The position numbers were made by a program, and so were the translations under genes. A stretch of DNA of 64,000 nucleotides from contig OZ245894.1 in assembly GCA_965229635.1 (NCBI GenBank), positions 930,001-994,000 on the forward strand, given 5' to 3'. This stretch comes from BQJU01 sp965229635. GTDB lineage: Bacteria > Bacteroidota > Bacteroidia > Chitinophagales > Saprospiraceae. The notes below the pieces were generated by a model. It saw only the letters and a program-made list of their open reading frames with translations, had not been told where the DNA came from and made no database searches. Shown in pieces: positions 43,324 to 52,444 of the stretch; the first letter of the stretch is position 1, and each line of letters opens with the position of its first letter.

Positions 43324-44994
43324 CTATTTATTCTCCTCCTCCCTCAACGCCCGCCGCAATATCTTCCCTACATTGGTCTTCGGCAATTCCTTTCGGAATT
43401 CTACGGCCTTGGGCACTTTATAGCCCGTCAGGTTTTCGCGGCAGTAGCTGACGATCTGTTTTTCCGTAAGGGACTTATTCTTTTTGACAATGAAGACCTT
43501 GACGACTTCACCGGATTTGTCATCGGGAATGCCAATGGCAGCCACTTCCAGCACATCGGGGTGTGCCGAAATCACATCTTCCACCTCATTGGGATACACA
43601 TTGAAGCCCGATACCAGGATCATGTCTTTAATGCGGTCCACGATTTGGAAAAAGCCATCCTCCGTCATCTTGGCCACATCGCCGGTACACAACCAGCCAT
43701 TTCTGATGGTTTTGGCGGTTTCGTCGGGGCGGTTGTAGTAGCCTTTCATTACTTGTGGTCCTTTGATTTGTAGCTCACCGATTTCACCAACGGGAACGGG
43801 AACGTCTTGTTCATTGACAATACGAATATCCGTAGAGGGCACGGGAAGTCCGATGGTACCCAGGCGGCCGGAGCCATCAAGTGGGTTGGTGGTTGCTACC
43901 GGGCTGGATTCCGTAAGGCCATACCCCTCGCTCAGAAAACAACCGGTCACTTTCTGCCACTTCTCAGCCACTGCACGCTGTACGGCCATGCCTCCACCTA
44001 CGGTGATTTTCAGGGAACTGAAATCCACTGATGTGAATTTTGGGTGATTGACCAGCGCATTAAACAGCGTATTAATTCCGGTCATCAGCGTAATGGGATA
44101 GCTCTTCATGGCGCTGATCACCGAATTCAAATCCCGGGCATTGGTGACCAAAACGGTGAGGGTGCCAATACTCATCAACGCCAGGCAATTGACCGTAAAG
44201 GCAAAGATGTGGTACATCGGCAGTGGAGAAAGGGCCACTTCTTCGCCATCTTTGAGAAAGGGCATCATCCAGGCGCGGATTTGCAGCATATTGGCCACCA
44301 GATTGCGGTTGGTGAGCATGGCACCTTTAGCCACACCGGTGGTTCCTCCGGTGTATTGCAGGATGATCACATCGTCGGCGCAAGCCTCAAAATCCTTGAT
44401 GGTAAACTTCTTCCCTTGTTTTAGTGCTTCCGTAAAAGAGACCGTATTGGGAATCTCATATTTGGGCACCAACTTTTTGATATGACGAACCACGAAGTTG
44501 GTCAGACATCCCTTGATGGTACCCAGCATTTCACCAATACTGGTGATGATGACGGTTCGGATTTGGGTGTCACCCAATATTTTTTGCAGGTTGGCTGCAA
44601 AGTTTTCGGCTACTACAATGGCTTTAGCGCCGGAGTCGGTAAACTGGTGGCGCATTTCGCGTGGCGTGTACAGCGGGTTGGTGTTGACCACAACTAGTCC
44701 CGCCCGCAATGCCCCAAAGAGTGCAATGGGATACTGAAGCAGGTTGGGCATCATCAGAGCAATCTTATCGCCGGGTTCGAGGCCGCGGGAGTGCAGATAG
44801 GCGGCAAACTGTTTTGAATAACGGTCGAGCTGATCAAAAGTCAGCTCCTTTCCCATACAGGAAAAGGCGGCCTTGTTTTTGTATTTTGGGAAGACCTCAT
44901 CAAAAAGGTCTACTAAAGATTCATAAGCTGCAGGATCAATATTGGCAGGAATGCCGCTTGGATAGTTGGTTAACCAGGGCCTTTGTTCACTCAT
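43324..44994 (-). CDS. fadD: Long-chain fatty acid-CoA ligase (FadD-type)
   Basis: 556 residues. The AMP-binding signature is ILQYTGGTTGVAKGAMLTNR, the second motif GYGLTESSPVA, the hinge/sugar-binding region WLCTGDVAKMTEDGF, and the C-terminal lysine domain KIFIVKKNKSL-like VKVFIVKKNKSLTEKQIV with the active Lys in LPKTNVGKILRRAL. It activates fatty acids to acyl-CoA for beta-oxidation or lipid synthesis. Another lipid gene, an acyl-CoA dehydrogenase, lies at 59.9 kb but not in the same operon. The gene is divergent from rpsA across 306 bases. Confidence 0.93.
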   Translation of the reverse strand: MSEQRPWLTNYPSGIPANIDPAAYESLVDLFDEVFPKYKNKAAFSCMGKELTFDQLDRYSKQFAAYLHSRGLEPGDKIALMMPNLLQYPIALFGALRAGLVVVNTNPLYTPREMRHQFTDSGAKAIVVAENFAANLQKILGDTQIRTVIITSIGEMLGTIKGCLTNFVVRHIKKLVPKYEIPNTVSFTEALKQGKKFTIKDFEACADDVIILQYTGGTTGVAKGAMLTNRNLVANMLQIRAWMMPFLKDGEEVALSPLPMYHIFAFTVNCLALMSIGTLTVLVTNARDLNSVISAMKSYPITLMTGINTLFNALVNHPKFTSVDFSSLKITVGGGMAVQRAVAEKWQKVTGCFLSEGYGLTESSPVATTNPLDGSGRLGTIGLPVPSTDIRIVNEQDVPVPVGEIGELQIKGPQVMKGYYNRPDETAKTIRNGWLCTGDVAKMTEDGFFQIVDRIKDMILVSGFNVYPNEVEDVISAHPDVLEVAAIGIPDDKSGEVVKVFIVKKNKSLTEKQIVSYCRENLTGYKVPKAVEFRKELPKTNVGKILRRALREEENK

Positions 44995-45184
44995 AATTAC
45001 TGGAAGTTATTTTGCCTAAATTTACAAATTATACCGGATCGGAAAGGGTTTGCCGGTGATATTTTATCGCGGATTCTCTTCGCTTTAAGTCTCCATTAAA
45101 AAACACTGGGCTTGAATTTCTGTTCGGAGGCCTTTTAATTACGAGACTTTTTACAGTTTTCTGCGGTTTTTAACAGATAATGCT

Positions 45185-45192
45185 TACCTTTG
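45185..45192 (+). promoter_or_regulatory. Predicted -7 element of rpsA
   Basis: TACCTTTG, an exact TAnnTTTG match, about 108 bases before the ATG at 45301. No -33 TTG is evident. Confidence 0.5.
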
Positions 45193-45195
45193 CGC

Positions 45196-45300
45196 GGCAA
45201 TTTAGGAAAGGGAATGTTAATCCCTTCTTAATGAGCGGATTGAAACCTTATTTTTTAACCCTTCTGTTTTGTATAAAACAGAGCAAAAAGCATTCTTTCA
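45196..45300 (+). promoter_or_regulatory. Structured 5' leader of rpsA
   Basis: If transcription starts after the -7 element, a leader of ~105 bases results. It holds two hairpins: AAGGGA/TCCCTT (45208-45226, seven-base loop) and TCTGTTTT/AAAACAGA (45263-45282, loop GTAT), the second ending 18 bases before the ATG. S1 regulates its own mRNA in other bacteria, so this leader could be the binding site, but that is inference. Confidence 0.45.
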
Positions 45301-47469
45301 ATGCTAGACGACAAAAATCTTGAAAATGAAGGGCAGGAGACGCCCGAAAATGCGGAGAATACTCCCGAAACGAGTGAAGAGCTCGAGATGAAAGCGGAAG
45401 TAAGCAACCCCGAGGAGGTAGCTGAAAAGGCAGAAGCTGCTGCTGAAAAAGCGGAAGAAGCTAAGGAAGAAAAGGCGGAAGAAGTCAAAGAAGAGGTAGC
45501 AGAGACTACTGCCGAAGCGGAAGAAGCTGCCGAAGACGATGCAGCTGAGGATGACAGCGACGAGAGTGATGACGATGCATCAGATGAGAGCAGCGATGAC
45601 GATGATGAAGACGAAGATGAGCTGGTTTTAGATGATGATGACAATTCAGCATTGCAGACCGCTCACGACGACTACGACTGGAATCAGACGGGTAAGGATT
45701 CATTGCCTTATACTGAAGCAGAGATTGAAAAATACCTGGAGCAGTATGAGTCTACGCTGAGTACGGTTTTCGAAAATGAAATCGTGAAAGGTAAGGTAAC
45801 TTCCCTGCACGATGGCGATGTGGTATTGGACATCAACTTCAAGTCTGACGGATTGGTGCCACTGTCTGAATTCCGTGATATGCCGGACCTTGCTGAAGGT
45901 GACGAAGTAGAGGTTTACGTAGAACAGCAGGAGGACGCCCGCGGGCAGCTGGTACTTTCTCGCCGTAAGGCAAAGCTGTTGCGCGCCTGGGAAAGCATTG
46001 TCGATTCTTACGAGAATGGCACTGTGATCAGAGGTACTGTAATCAGTAAGACCAAAGGTGGTCTGATCGCCGATACCGGTGGATTGGAAACCTTCCTTCC
46101 TGGTTCACAAATTGACATTAAGCCAATCATTGATTACGATTCATACGTTGGCAAGACCATGGAATTCAAGGTGGTGAAGATCAATGAAGCCATCAAGAAT
46201 GCCGTTGTGTCGCACAAAGCACTGATCGAAAGCGATCTGGCTGAGCAGCGCGAAGCCATTATCGCCAGCCTGGAAAAAGGACAGGTACTGGAAGGTTTGG
46301 TCAAAAACATCACCGACTTTGGAGCATTCCTCGATTTGGGTGGTGTGGACGGTCTGCTTTACATTACCGACATTTCCTGGGGACGTATCAACCACCCAAG
46401 CGAAGTGTTGGCCCTTAACCAGAAGATCAATGTGGTGGTACTCGACTTTGACGAGAACAAGAAGCGGATTTCTCTTGGTCTCAAGCAGTTGCAACCCCAT
46501 CCATGGGAAGTGCTCAGCGAAGAGATCAAAGAAGAATCAGTGGTTAAAGGTAAGATCGTTAATATCGAGGACTACGGTGCATTCCTGGAAATCCAGCCAG
46601 GTGTTGAGGGCTTGATCCACGTGTCGGAGGTGACCTGGAGCAACCAGCCAATCAACGCTCGTGAATACTTCAAGCTGGGGCAGGAATACGAAGCAAAAGT
46701 AGTCACCATTGACCGCGAAGATCGGAAGATGTCTCTGAGTATCAAGCAACTGAGCGAGGATCCTTGGAGCAATATCGAGACGCGCTTCCCAGAAGGCAGT
46801 CAGCACAAAGGTGAGGTGAAAAACCTGACACCTTACGGTGTGTTTGTTGAACTGGAAGAAGGAATCGGTGGTATGGTACACATTTCCGACTTGTCCTGGA
46901 CCAAGCGTTTCTCTCACCCATCTGAATTCACAAAAGTGGGTGAAGTGATTGACGTGAGTATTTTGGACATCGACAAGGATAACCGCAAGTTGTCACTCGG
47001 ACACAAGCAGCTGGAAGAAAACCCATGGGATACTTTCGAAAATGTATTCCCTGTAGGTTCTTACCACGAAGCTACGATCCTGCGTCGTGACGACCGCGGA
47101 GCCATTGTACAGTTGCCATACGGACTGGAAGCTTTCGCACCGATCAAGCACGTGAGAAAAGAAGATGGCGCACTGGCTGAGGTTGATGAGACCTTGACCG
47201 TGAAAGTGATCGAATTCAATCGTGACGACAAGCGTATCCTGGTATCTCACCTGCGTTACCTTGACGACATCCGCCGCGAGGCTGATGAAGCGGTGAAGAA
47301 AGAAAAGACTGAAGAAAGAAAAACTACCCGTACCGCTGTGAAGCGTCAGCAGTCAAACGTTGAGAAGAGCACCCTGGGTGATCTGGACGTTTTTGCTGAC
47401 CTGCAATCCATGGTATCCGATGAGGATAAGGAGAAAGCGGACGATAAGAAAGACGAGAAAGAAGATTAA
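45301..47469 (+). CDS. rpsA: 30S ribosomal protein S1 with long acidic N-terminal extension
   Basis: 722 residues, longer than the ~560 of enterobacteria. About six S1 (OB-fold) domains start near residue 160: EIVKGKVTSLHDGDVVLDIN, GTVIRGTVISKTKGGLIADT, GQVLEGLVKNITDFGAFLDL, VVKGKIVNIEDYGAFLEIQP, HKGEVKNLTPYGVFVELEEG and ATILRRDDRGAIVQLPYGLE. They bind mRNA on the 30S subunit. The first ~125 residues are almost all Glu, Asp, Ala and Lys, and the last 50 are acidic-basic too. Both are common in Bacteroidota S1. A structured leader precedes the gene and a clear terminator follows. Confidence 0.95.
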   Translation: MLDDKNLENEGQETPENAENTPETSEELEMKAEVSNPEEVAEKAEAAAEKAEEAKEEKAEEVKEEVAETTAEAEEAAEDDAAEDDSDESDDDASDESSDDDDEDEDELVLDDDDNSALQTAHDDYDWNQTGKDSLPYTEAEIEKYLEQYESTLSTVFENEIVKGKVTSLHDGDVVLDINFKSDGLVPLSEFRDMPDLAEGDEVEVYVEQQEDARGQLVLSRRKAKLLRAWESIVDSYENGTVIRGTVISKTKGGLIADTGGLETFLPGSQIDIKPIIDYDSYVGKTMEFKVVKINEAIKNAVVSHKALIESDLAEQREAIIASLEKGQVLEGLVKNITDFGAFLDLGGVDGLLYITDISWGRINHPSEVLALNQKINVVVLDFDENKKRISLGLKQLQPHPWEVLSEEIKEESVVKGKIVNIEDYGAFLEIQPGVEGLIHVSEVTWSNQPINAREYFKLGQEYEAKVVTIDREDRKMSLSIKQLSEDPWSNIETRFPEGSQHKGEVKNLTPYGVFVELEEGIGGMVHISDLSWTKRFSHPSEFTKVGEVIDVSILDIDKDNRKLSLGHKQLEENPWDTFENVFPVGSYHEATILRRDDRGAIVQLPYGLEAFAPIKHVRKEDGALAEVDETLTVKVIEFNRDDKRILVSHLRYLDDIRREADEAVKKEKTEERKTTRTAVKRQQSNVEKSTLGDLDVFADLQSMVSDEDKEKADDKKDEKED

Positions 47470-47494
47470 TCAATATTAATTTTTCTCAAAAAAT

Positions 47495-47530
47495 AAAGCC
47501 TTGTGGCCTTTCGCTGCAAGGCTTTTTTTA
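47495..47530 (+). terminator. Intrinsic terminator after rpsA
   Basis: Stem AAGCCTTG (47496-47503) pairs with CAAGGCTT (47517-47524) and is followed by a run of T's. The CYTH start region begins just beyond. Confidence 0.85.
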
Positions 47531-47556
47531 TTTTGCAGGCGAATATCTGGAAAATC

Positions 47557-48075
47557 ATGAGTCACCTCATCGTGGAAATCAAGGCCAAATGTGCTTATGC
47601 GGAACGTATTCGCACCATGCTGCATAGCGAGAATGCCCGATTTCACGGTCGGGATCACCAGATAGACACCTATTTTCAGGCTCCTCACGGCCGGCTAAAG
47701 CTGCGTGAGGGCAATATCGAGAATAATCTCATCCATTACCATCGAAACAATCAGGCGGGGCCGAAGTTGTCAGAGGTGAGTTTGCATTCGGTAGCAAACA
47801 GTGCGAGCCTCAAGGCCGTTTTAACGGCAGGAATGGAGGTGTTGACGGTAGTTGATAAAGAACGAGACATTTACTTTATTGATAATGTGAAATTTCATAT
47901 CGACCAGGTCCAGGGCCTGGGGGCTTTTGTGGAAATAGAAGCCATTGATATGGATGGAACCTTGGGAGAAGCTAAAATAAGGAAACAATGCGAACACTAT
48001 TTGCAACTTTTTGGTATTCCAAAAGAAGATTTGATTGATGTTTCGTACAGTGATATGCAACTGTCCAGGAAATAG
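47557..48075 (+). CDS. CYTH-domain phosphohydrolase/cyclase-like protein
   Basis: 172 residues from the ATG at 47557. An ORF start at 47503 lies inside the rpsA terminator and is rejected. The CYTH tunnel fold is indicated by HLIVEIKAKCAYAERIRTML at the N-terminus, HQIDTYFQAPHGRLKLREGN, and KFHIDQVQGLGAFVEIEAID. CYTH proteins bind triphosphates with metal ions (class IV adenylate cyclase, thiamine triphosphatase, inorganic triphosphatase). The family's usual ExExK reads E-x-K-x-K here. It is followed nine bases later by a GHMP kinase in the same direction, probably one operon. Confidence 0.8.
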   Translation: MSHLIVEIKAKCAYAERIRTMLHSENARFHGRDHQIDTYFQAPHGRLKLREGNIENNLIHYHRNNQAGPKLSEVSLHSVANSASLKAVLTAGMEVLTVVDKERDIYFIDNVKFHIDQVQGLGAFVEIEAIDMDGTLGEAKIRKQCEHYLQLFGIPKEDLIDVSYSDMQLSRK

Positions 48076-48084
48076 ACCACTGCG

Positions 48085-48987
48085 ATGAAATACTTTGCAA
48101 AACTGCTTCTTTTTGGAGAATACACGGTGGTTAAAGGCTCTCGTGCCCTTGCCATCCCTTACTTGCGCTTCAAAGGTTCCTGGCGTTATGCTCCCGACAA
48201 AAGAGAAAAGCAACGCGATCTGGTGGATTACGCCAAATTTCTGGCAAAGGAAATGGAAGCAGAAAACCCCATCGTAAAGCTGGATGTCGACCAGTTGGAG
48301 CAAGACCTGAAAGAGGGACTTTATTTCAAATCCAATATTCCGGAAGGTTATGGACTGGGTAGTTCCGGAGCACTTTGTGCCGCAGTTTATGATCGCTACG
48401 CGCTTGATCCCTACCATCGAAAAGACTACAAACACTACAACGAACTGAAAGCATTACTGGCCTGGATGGAGCAGTATTTTCACGGTACCAGTTCAGGTAT
48501 CGACCCGCTGATCTGTTACATCAAACAGCCTGTCTTATTGGGGGGCAAACGGCCGGAGCGGCTCCGCAAGTTTCCTGACACCGAAAAGTTGCCTTTTCAC
48601 CTCTTCCTGCTCAACACCGGCAAACCTCATGAGACCGGACCATTGGTCAAATTGTTTGAAGAAAATTACGAACAGAAGAAGTACCGGAAAAAAATCGAAA
48701 AAGAACTGGTGCCTTGCGTGGATGCAGCCATAGATGCCTTTCTCGAAAGTGACTGGAAAGCTGTATCTAAAAAATTCAAAGAGATCAGTGCATTACAATG
48801 GAAATACTTCCGGCCTATGATCACTGAGGAAGTTATGCCCGTATGGGAAAAGGGGCTCGTCAGCGGCGATTTTAGTTTAAAATTGTGTGGTGCCGGGGGC
48901 GGAGGTTATATGTTGGGCCTCACCAAGGACGAATCGGTTTTAAAGAAACTGGGTAAGCAATTCTCTATCGAAAAGGTTTTTGAGTAA
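48085..48987 (+). CDS. GHMP-family kinase (mevalonate-kinase-like)
   Basis: 300 residues. The N-terminus LLLFGEYTVVKGSRALAIPY resembles the KxxLxGEHxVxxG signature of mevalonate and galactokinases. The ATP loop is IPEGYGLGSSGALCAAVYD, and the C-terminal motif 3 region is LKLCGAGGGGYMLGL. This places it among GHMP kinases, with the mevalonate kinase branch most likely because Bacteroidota make isoprenoids by the mevalonate route. The substrate is not proven. It ends near a hairpin shared with the convergent metalloprotease gene. Confidence 0.8.
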   Translation: MKYFAKLLLFGEYTVVKGSRALAIPYLRFKGSWRYAPDKREKQRDLVDYAKFLAKEMEAENPIVKLDVDQLEQDLKEGLYFKSNIPEGYGLGSSGALCAAVYDRYALDPYHRKDYKHYNELKALLAWMEQYFHGTSSGIDPLICYIKQPVLLGGKRPERLRKFPDTEKLPFHLFLLNTGKPHETGPLVKLFEENYEQKKYRKKIEKELVPCVDAAIDAFLESDWKAVSKKFKEISALQWKYFRPMITEEVMPVWEKGLVSGDFSLKLCGAGGGGYMLGLTKDESVLKKLGKQFSIEKVFE

Positions 48988-49076
48988 ACAATTCCACTGT
49001 TTTATTGGCGATTTTTCTGATTTTCTGCTGCTTGATTGCCGTTGAGTGAGGTATTTCTTGTTGCCCAAAACCAACA

Positions 49077-49102
49077 CAGGGTCCCGCCGAAACGGGACCC
49101 TG
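49077..49102. terminator. Hairpin between convergent genes
   Basis: Perfect 10-bp stem CAGGGTCCCG/CGGGACCCTG with loop CCGAAA, without a clear T-run on either side. A G9 tract follows at 49112-49120. It may end the GHMP and metalloprotease transcripts. Confidence 0.6.
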
Positions 49103-49135
49103 GCTAGAAATGGGGGGGGGACACAACAAACGTTG

Positions 49136-51859
49136 TTATTTGACAACCACAAAGCGCTGGCTGGTGCGCTGGCCGTTGTGGTGTATAAGAATCATGTATG
49201 TGCCGGCGTTCATCTGGTTGACGTCCAGCTGCTGCTCATTCTGACCGGCATCAATGTTCCAGCTTTGCTGCACAATCGTTTTACCCAGTAAGTCGATCAC
49301 CTGCATTTGAGCCCTACCGGCCGTTTCGCTGCTGTAGCGCACGTTGAGTTGATCACTTGTTGGGTTCGGGAAGCAAGTCAATTGGTCTGCTTGCGCAAAC
49401 GTTCTTCCCGTCTCATTGTTCTGATCCTGCAAGCTGCTGACACAGAAGTTGGTCGTTTCTGAAGAACCAAAGCTGCCACCAGAGGCAAGGGTTGATCCTC
49501 CACTGCTTACGGTATAAGAACCACTGCCATAGGCACAGCAAATGCCATCGCCGTAAGAATCAAAGATCGTGAAGTCATAGCAACCGTCATCCAGACATTC
49601 TGTAATGTTTACGGTAGAGCCGTCGGGCTGAGAACCATAAGTTCCGCCGCTGGCTACCAGACTACCGCCGGAATCTCTGATTTCCCAGCTGGTTTCTTCC
49701 GGATAGTTATCCAGCGTAATGCTGACGAGTACGTCGGTACAACCGCCACCACCACCACCGGTGGTCGATAAGCTCAGTGCATCGATGGCCATATCTCCTT
49801 GCCAGGTCGTTCCGGTTGTTCCGTAGAAGCGCAGTTCTACTCCGTCACCGGTGTAAGAGGCGAGGTCGACATTGGCGCTCTGCCAGCTATTGCCCTGGTT
49901 GCCACTTGCCGACCATACGGTCGACCAGGAACCGGCGCCGTTGGCCCGTGCCTGTAGGCTCAGGCTACCCATATTGGATGCACCGTACATGTGGTACTGG
50001 AAGCTGAAGCTAGCACTGCTTTCTGCCGACAGATCAAAACAAGGGCTGTTTAGAATGGCCACTTTATTAGAATAATTTGGACTACTGGACTCCATGTAGG
50101 CATAATAAGAACCTGCTGCTGCTCCCGAAGGACCAGTGCCGCTGGATGGAGTACTTCCCGATCTGCGCTCCCAGTTGAAGTCATCACCGCTACCTTGAGT
50201 CCACTGGCCAAAGTTGCTTTCAAATCCTTCGCCGTATGGGAAGGAAGTAATACCGCCGATACAGCCGCCGCCACCACCAGTAGTGGTTGTCAGGCTGATG
50301 TCATCAATGGCAATGTCGCCCTGCCAGGTACTGGTAGTGGTACCCACAAACCGCAACTCAACGGTAGAGCCATTGTAGCTGTTGAGGTCTACGGTTCCGG
50401 TCAGCCAGGCATTACCCTGGTTGCCACTGCGGGTCCAAATGGTAGACCAGCTTCCGCTACCCACACGAGCCTGCAGGTTTAGTGCGCCCATACCAGCAGC
50501 CCCGTACATGTGGTACTTGAAGGTCAAGGTACTATTGGATGCACCTGCCAGATCAAAGCAAGGACTATTAAAGATCGTTGTTTTTGAAGGATAATTTGGG
50601 CTGGATGCCTCTACGTACATGTAGAAAGATCCGCTGGCTGCAGCCGAAGGACCGGTGTTGCTGGAAGGCGTGCTTCCCGAACGGCGCGTCCAGTCGAAAT
50701 CATCACCGGTGCCCTGGCTCCACGCACCTGTACCACTTTCAAATCCCTCCGAATAAGGGAAAGAAGAAATGGTGGTGCTACAAGTCTGTCCACCACCACC
50801 GGTGCTACAGCCTGGAGAATTGCCAAGGGACCCACGGCGGGGACTATTGGCCAGTACGGTTTGCATTCTCGCCTTCTGATCTATGGTGAAGATATTCATA
50901 CACGCATCGTAGGAATAGTCCATATAGTTTTCTACCATATCGGCCTGGCCGTCACAGGTAGTGGTATTGGGACAACCACTACTTGGCCCCTGTTGCGTTG
51001 GTGTATCTGCACAGTAGTCAGTGCCGCAGTTGGCATCACCCCAGATGTGGCGTAGGCCGAAGAAGTGGCCGACCTCATGAGTAGCGGTACGTCCTTCATC
51101 ATAAACACCACCACTTGGGTTGGGCGTTGTGCTGCTACCCAGAGAACTGGTGAGTAATACCACCCCGTCAGTACTGGCGGCACCACCGTTGGTATTCAAT
51201 CCACCCAATCCTGAATTGCTGGGAAATTGGGCGTAACCCAAAATGCTACAGTTAATATCCATTACCCAGATATTGAGGTAATTGTCCGGATTCCACTGTG
51301 ATTGAGGCTTGATGGTATTTTCGATATAGGCATCTCCAAAGTTGCCTCCGATACAGGTGCCGTAAGGCGGGGCCGACCAACCCACTGAGTTGCGGTTGAT
51401 GCGGTTGATACCGGGCTCGGCGAGGGTGTTGCCGGATGGGTCCTGGAGAGCCATACAGAACTCAATTTCTGAGTCGGCACCAACGGGGTTGTTGTTGTAA
51501 CCCGTTGTTCCCAGAATTTTGCGAAAATCATTGTTAAGCTGATCCACCTGAGCGTTGATATACGTGGCGCTAAGGTTGTCTCCGGATCCTACCGGGTCAT
51601 TGTCGTGAATAATGTGAAAGATAACGGGAACTGTGGTAACGGCTCTGGCGTGTGGTGAATTTTGGTATTCCCGAATTTTCGGGGCCAGCCATTCCTCAAA
51701 TTCCTCAAGGGTACCCAATTCAGGATATTGGGCTCGCAGGGCTGCATCGGCTTCCATCGTGTGGCACTTTCTTTCGGTTTGCTGTTGTGCGCTTAGAAAG
51801 GGCAGGCACATCAACATCATGCACAGGGTAGTACATAATTGGGATAATCTAAATTTCAT
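49136..51859 (-). CDS. Secreted M43 zinc metalloprotease with MAM domains and T9SS tail
   Basis: 907 residues. The start at 51859 gives a signal peptide, MKFRLSQLCTTLCMMLMCLP; an ORF extension to 52027 adds 56 residues without sense. The zinc-binding site is TATHEVGHFFGLRHIWGD (~residue 262), the HExxHxxGxxH of pappalysin/M43 proteases, with a Cys-rich DYCADTPTQQGPSSGCPN just after. Two MAM-like domains follow (~360-525 and ~533-700; EGFESGTGAWSQGTGDDFDW and its repeat), then a short Cys module (~706-800) and a T9SS type A tail from CFPNPTSDQLNVRY. It digests protein outside the cell. Confidence 0.93.
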   Translation of the reverse strand: MKFRLSQLCTTLCMMLMCLPFLSAQQQTERKCHTMEADAALRAQYPELGTLEEFEEWLAPKIREYQNSPHARAVTTVPVIFHIIHDNDPVGSGDNLSATYINAQVDQLNNDFRKILGTTGYNNNPVGADSEIEFCMALQDPSGNTLAEPGINRINRNSVGWSAPPYGTCIGGNFGDAYIENTIKPQSQWNPDNYLNIWVMDINCSILGYAQFPSNSGLGGLNTNGGAASTDGVVLLTSSLGSSTTPNPSGGVYDEGRTATHEVGHFFGLRHIWGDANCGTDYCADTPTQQGPSSGCPNTTTCDGQADMVENYMDYSYDACMNIFTIDQKARMQTVLANSPRRGSLGNSPGCSTGGGGQTCSTTISSFPYSEGFESGTGAWSQGTGDDFDWTRRSGSTPSSNTGPSAAASGSFYMYVEASSPNYPSKTTIFNSPCFDLAGASNSTLTFKYHMYGAAGMGALNLQARVGSGSWSTIWTRSGNQGNAWLTGTVDLNSYNGSTVELRFVGTTTSTWQGDIAIDDISLTTTTGGGGGCIGGITSFPYGEGFESNFGQWTQGSGDDFNWERRSGSTPSSGTGPSGAAAGSYYAYMESSSPNYSNKVAILNSPCFDLSAESSASFSFQYHMYGASNMGSLSLQARANGAGSWSTVWSASGNQGNSWQSANVDLASYTGDGVELRFYGTTGTTWQGDMAIDALSLSTTGGGGGGCTDVLVSITLDNYPEETSWEIRDSGGSLVASGGTYGSQPDGSTVNITECLDDGCYDFTIFDSYGDGICCAYGSGSYTVSSGGSTLASGGSFGSSETTNFCVSSLQDQNNETGRTFAQADQLTCFPNPTSDQLNVRYSSETAGRAQMQVIDLLGKTIVQQSWNIDAGQNEQQLDVNQMNAGTYMILIHHNGQRTSQRFVVVK

Positions 51860-52444
51860 GTAAAGAGTTTTTATATGAGTAATAATAGCAATATCGTCTT
51901 GTCCACAGCAGTACAAATCATCAACTGTTGTGGCCACTGAGAAACAGTTAGCATCTATAAACTGGGGGGCGCAGCAAGGAAGAGAATAGAAAATCAATAA
52001 AGAATCTTCCAGCACAGCGCGAATCATTAAATATTGAATAATTCACTACTGGAGTTCACCTGGAACGGGGTTAGAAGCGGGTGAATAGCTATGTTAGTTG
52101 AGGTCATACACCATTAAGAGTGAACAATCTAACTTATCTGAAATTAGATTTGGTGTTACTGAGGTAGTGCCAAAGATAATGATTTTAAGAGTAGGTACAA
52201 GTAGATATTTAATTTTTTTAAAATTAACCTTCTTTGACAAATCTCCCCGATGTAAAATCGGGACAAGCAGTGGTCAGGCTAAAAGGTCAATCATAAGCGA
52301 TTCCAAGGAGCGTTGGTTTAGATTTTTGATTGACTCTGAGTCACGAAATTTGTCAAAGAACCAAAAATCTTAGGTGTAAGCGGTCATTGTGTCGTATATT
52401 TGCAGAGCAAAGTCTATCTTCCACCAAAGCGACGAAGTGCCATT
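51860..52444. other. Non-coding gap with MITE-like inverted repeat
   Basis: 585 bases. A 13-bp inverted repeat, TTCTTTGACAAAT at 52230-52242 and its complement at 52348-52360, bounds a 131-base stretch without a gene. CCCGAT-GTAAA-ATCGGG lies just inside, and TGACTCTGAGTCA near 52330 is a palindrome. No transposase is near. The E1 promoter closes the gap. Confidence 0.4.
52395..52402 (+). promoter_or_regulatory. Predicted -7 element of the E1 gene
   Basis: TATATTTG, an exact TAnnTTTG match. It overlaps a TTG at 52400 that could be read as a start codon, so translation must start further down, likely at TTG 52445. Confidence 0.55.

Noticed and set aside
45255..45644. Poly-serine ORF on the minus strand
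   Set aside because: It is the antisense of the acidic S1 extension and has no other support.
49112..49120. Phase-variable G9 tract
   Set aside because: It is intergenic, after both convergent stops, so slippage would not switch a gene.
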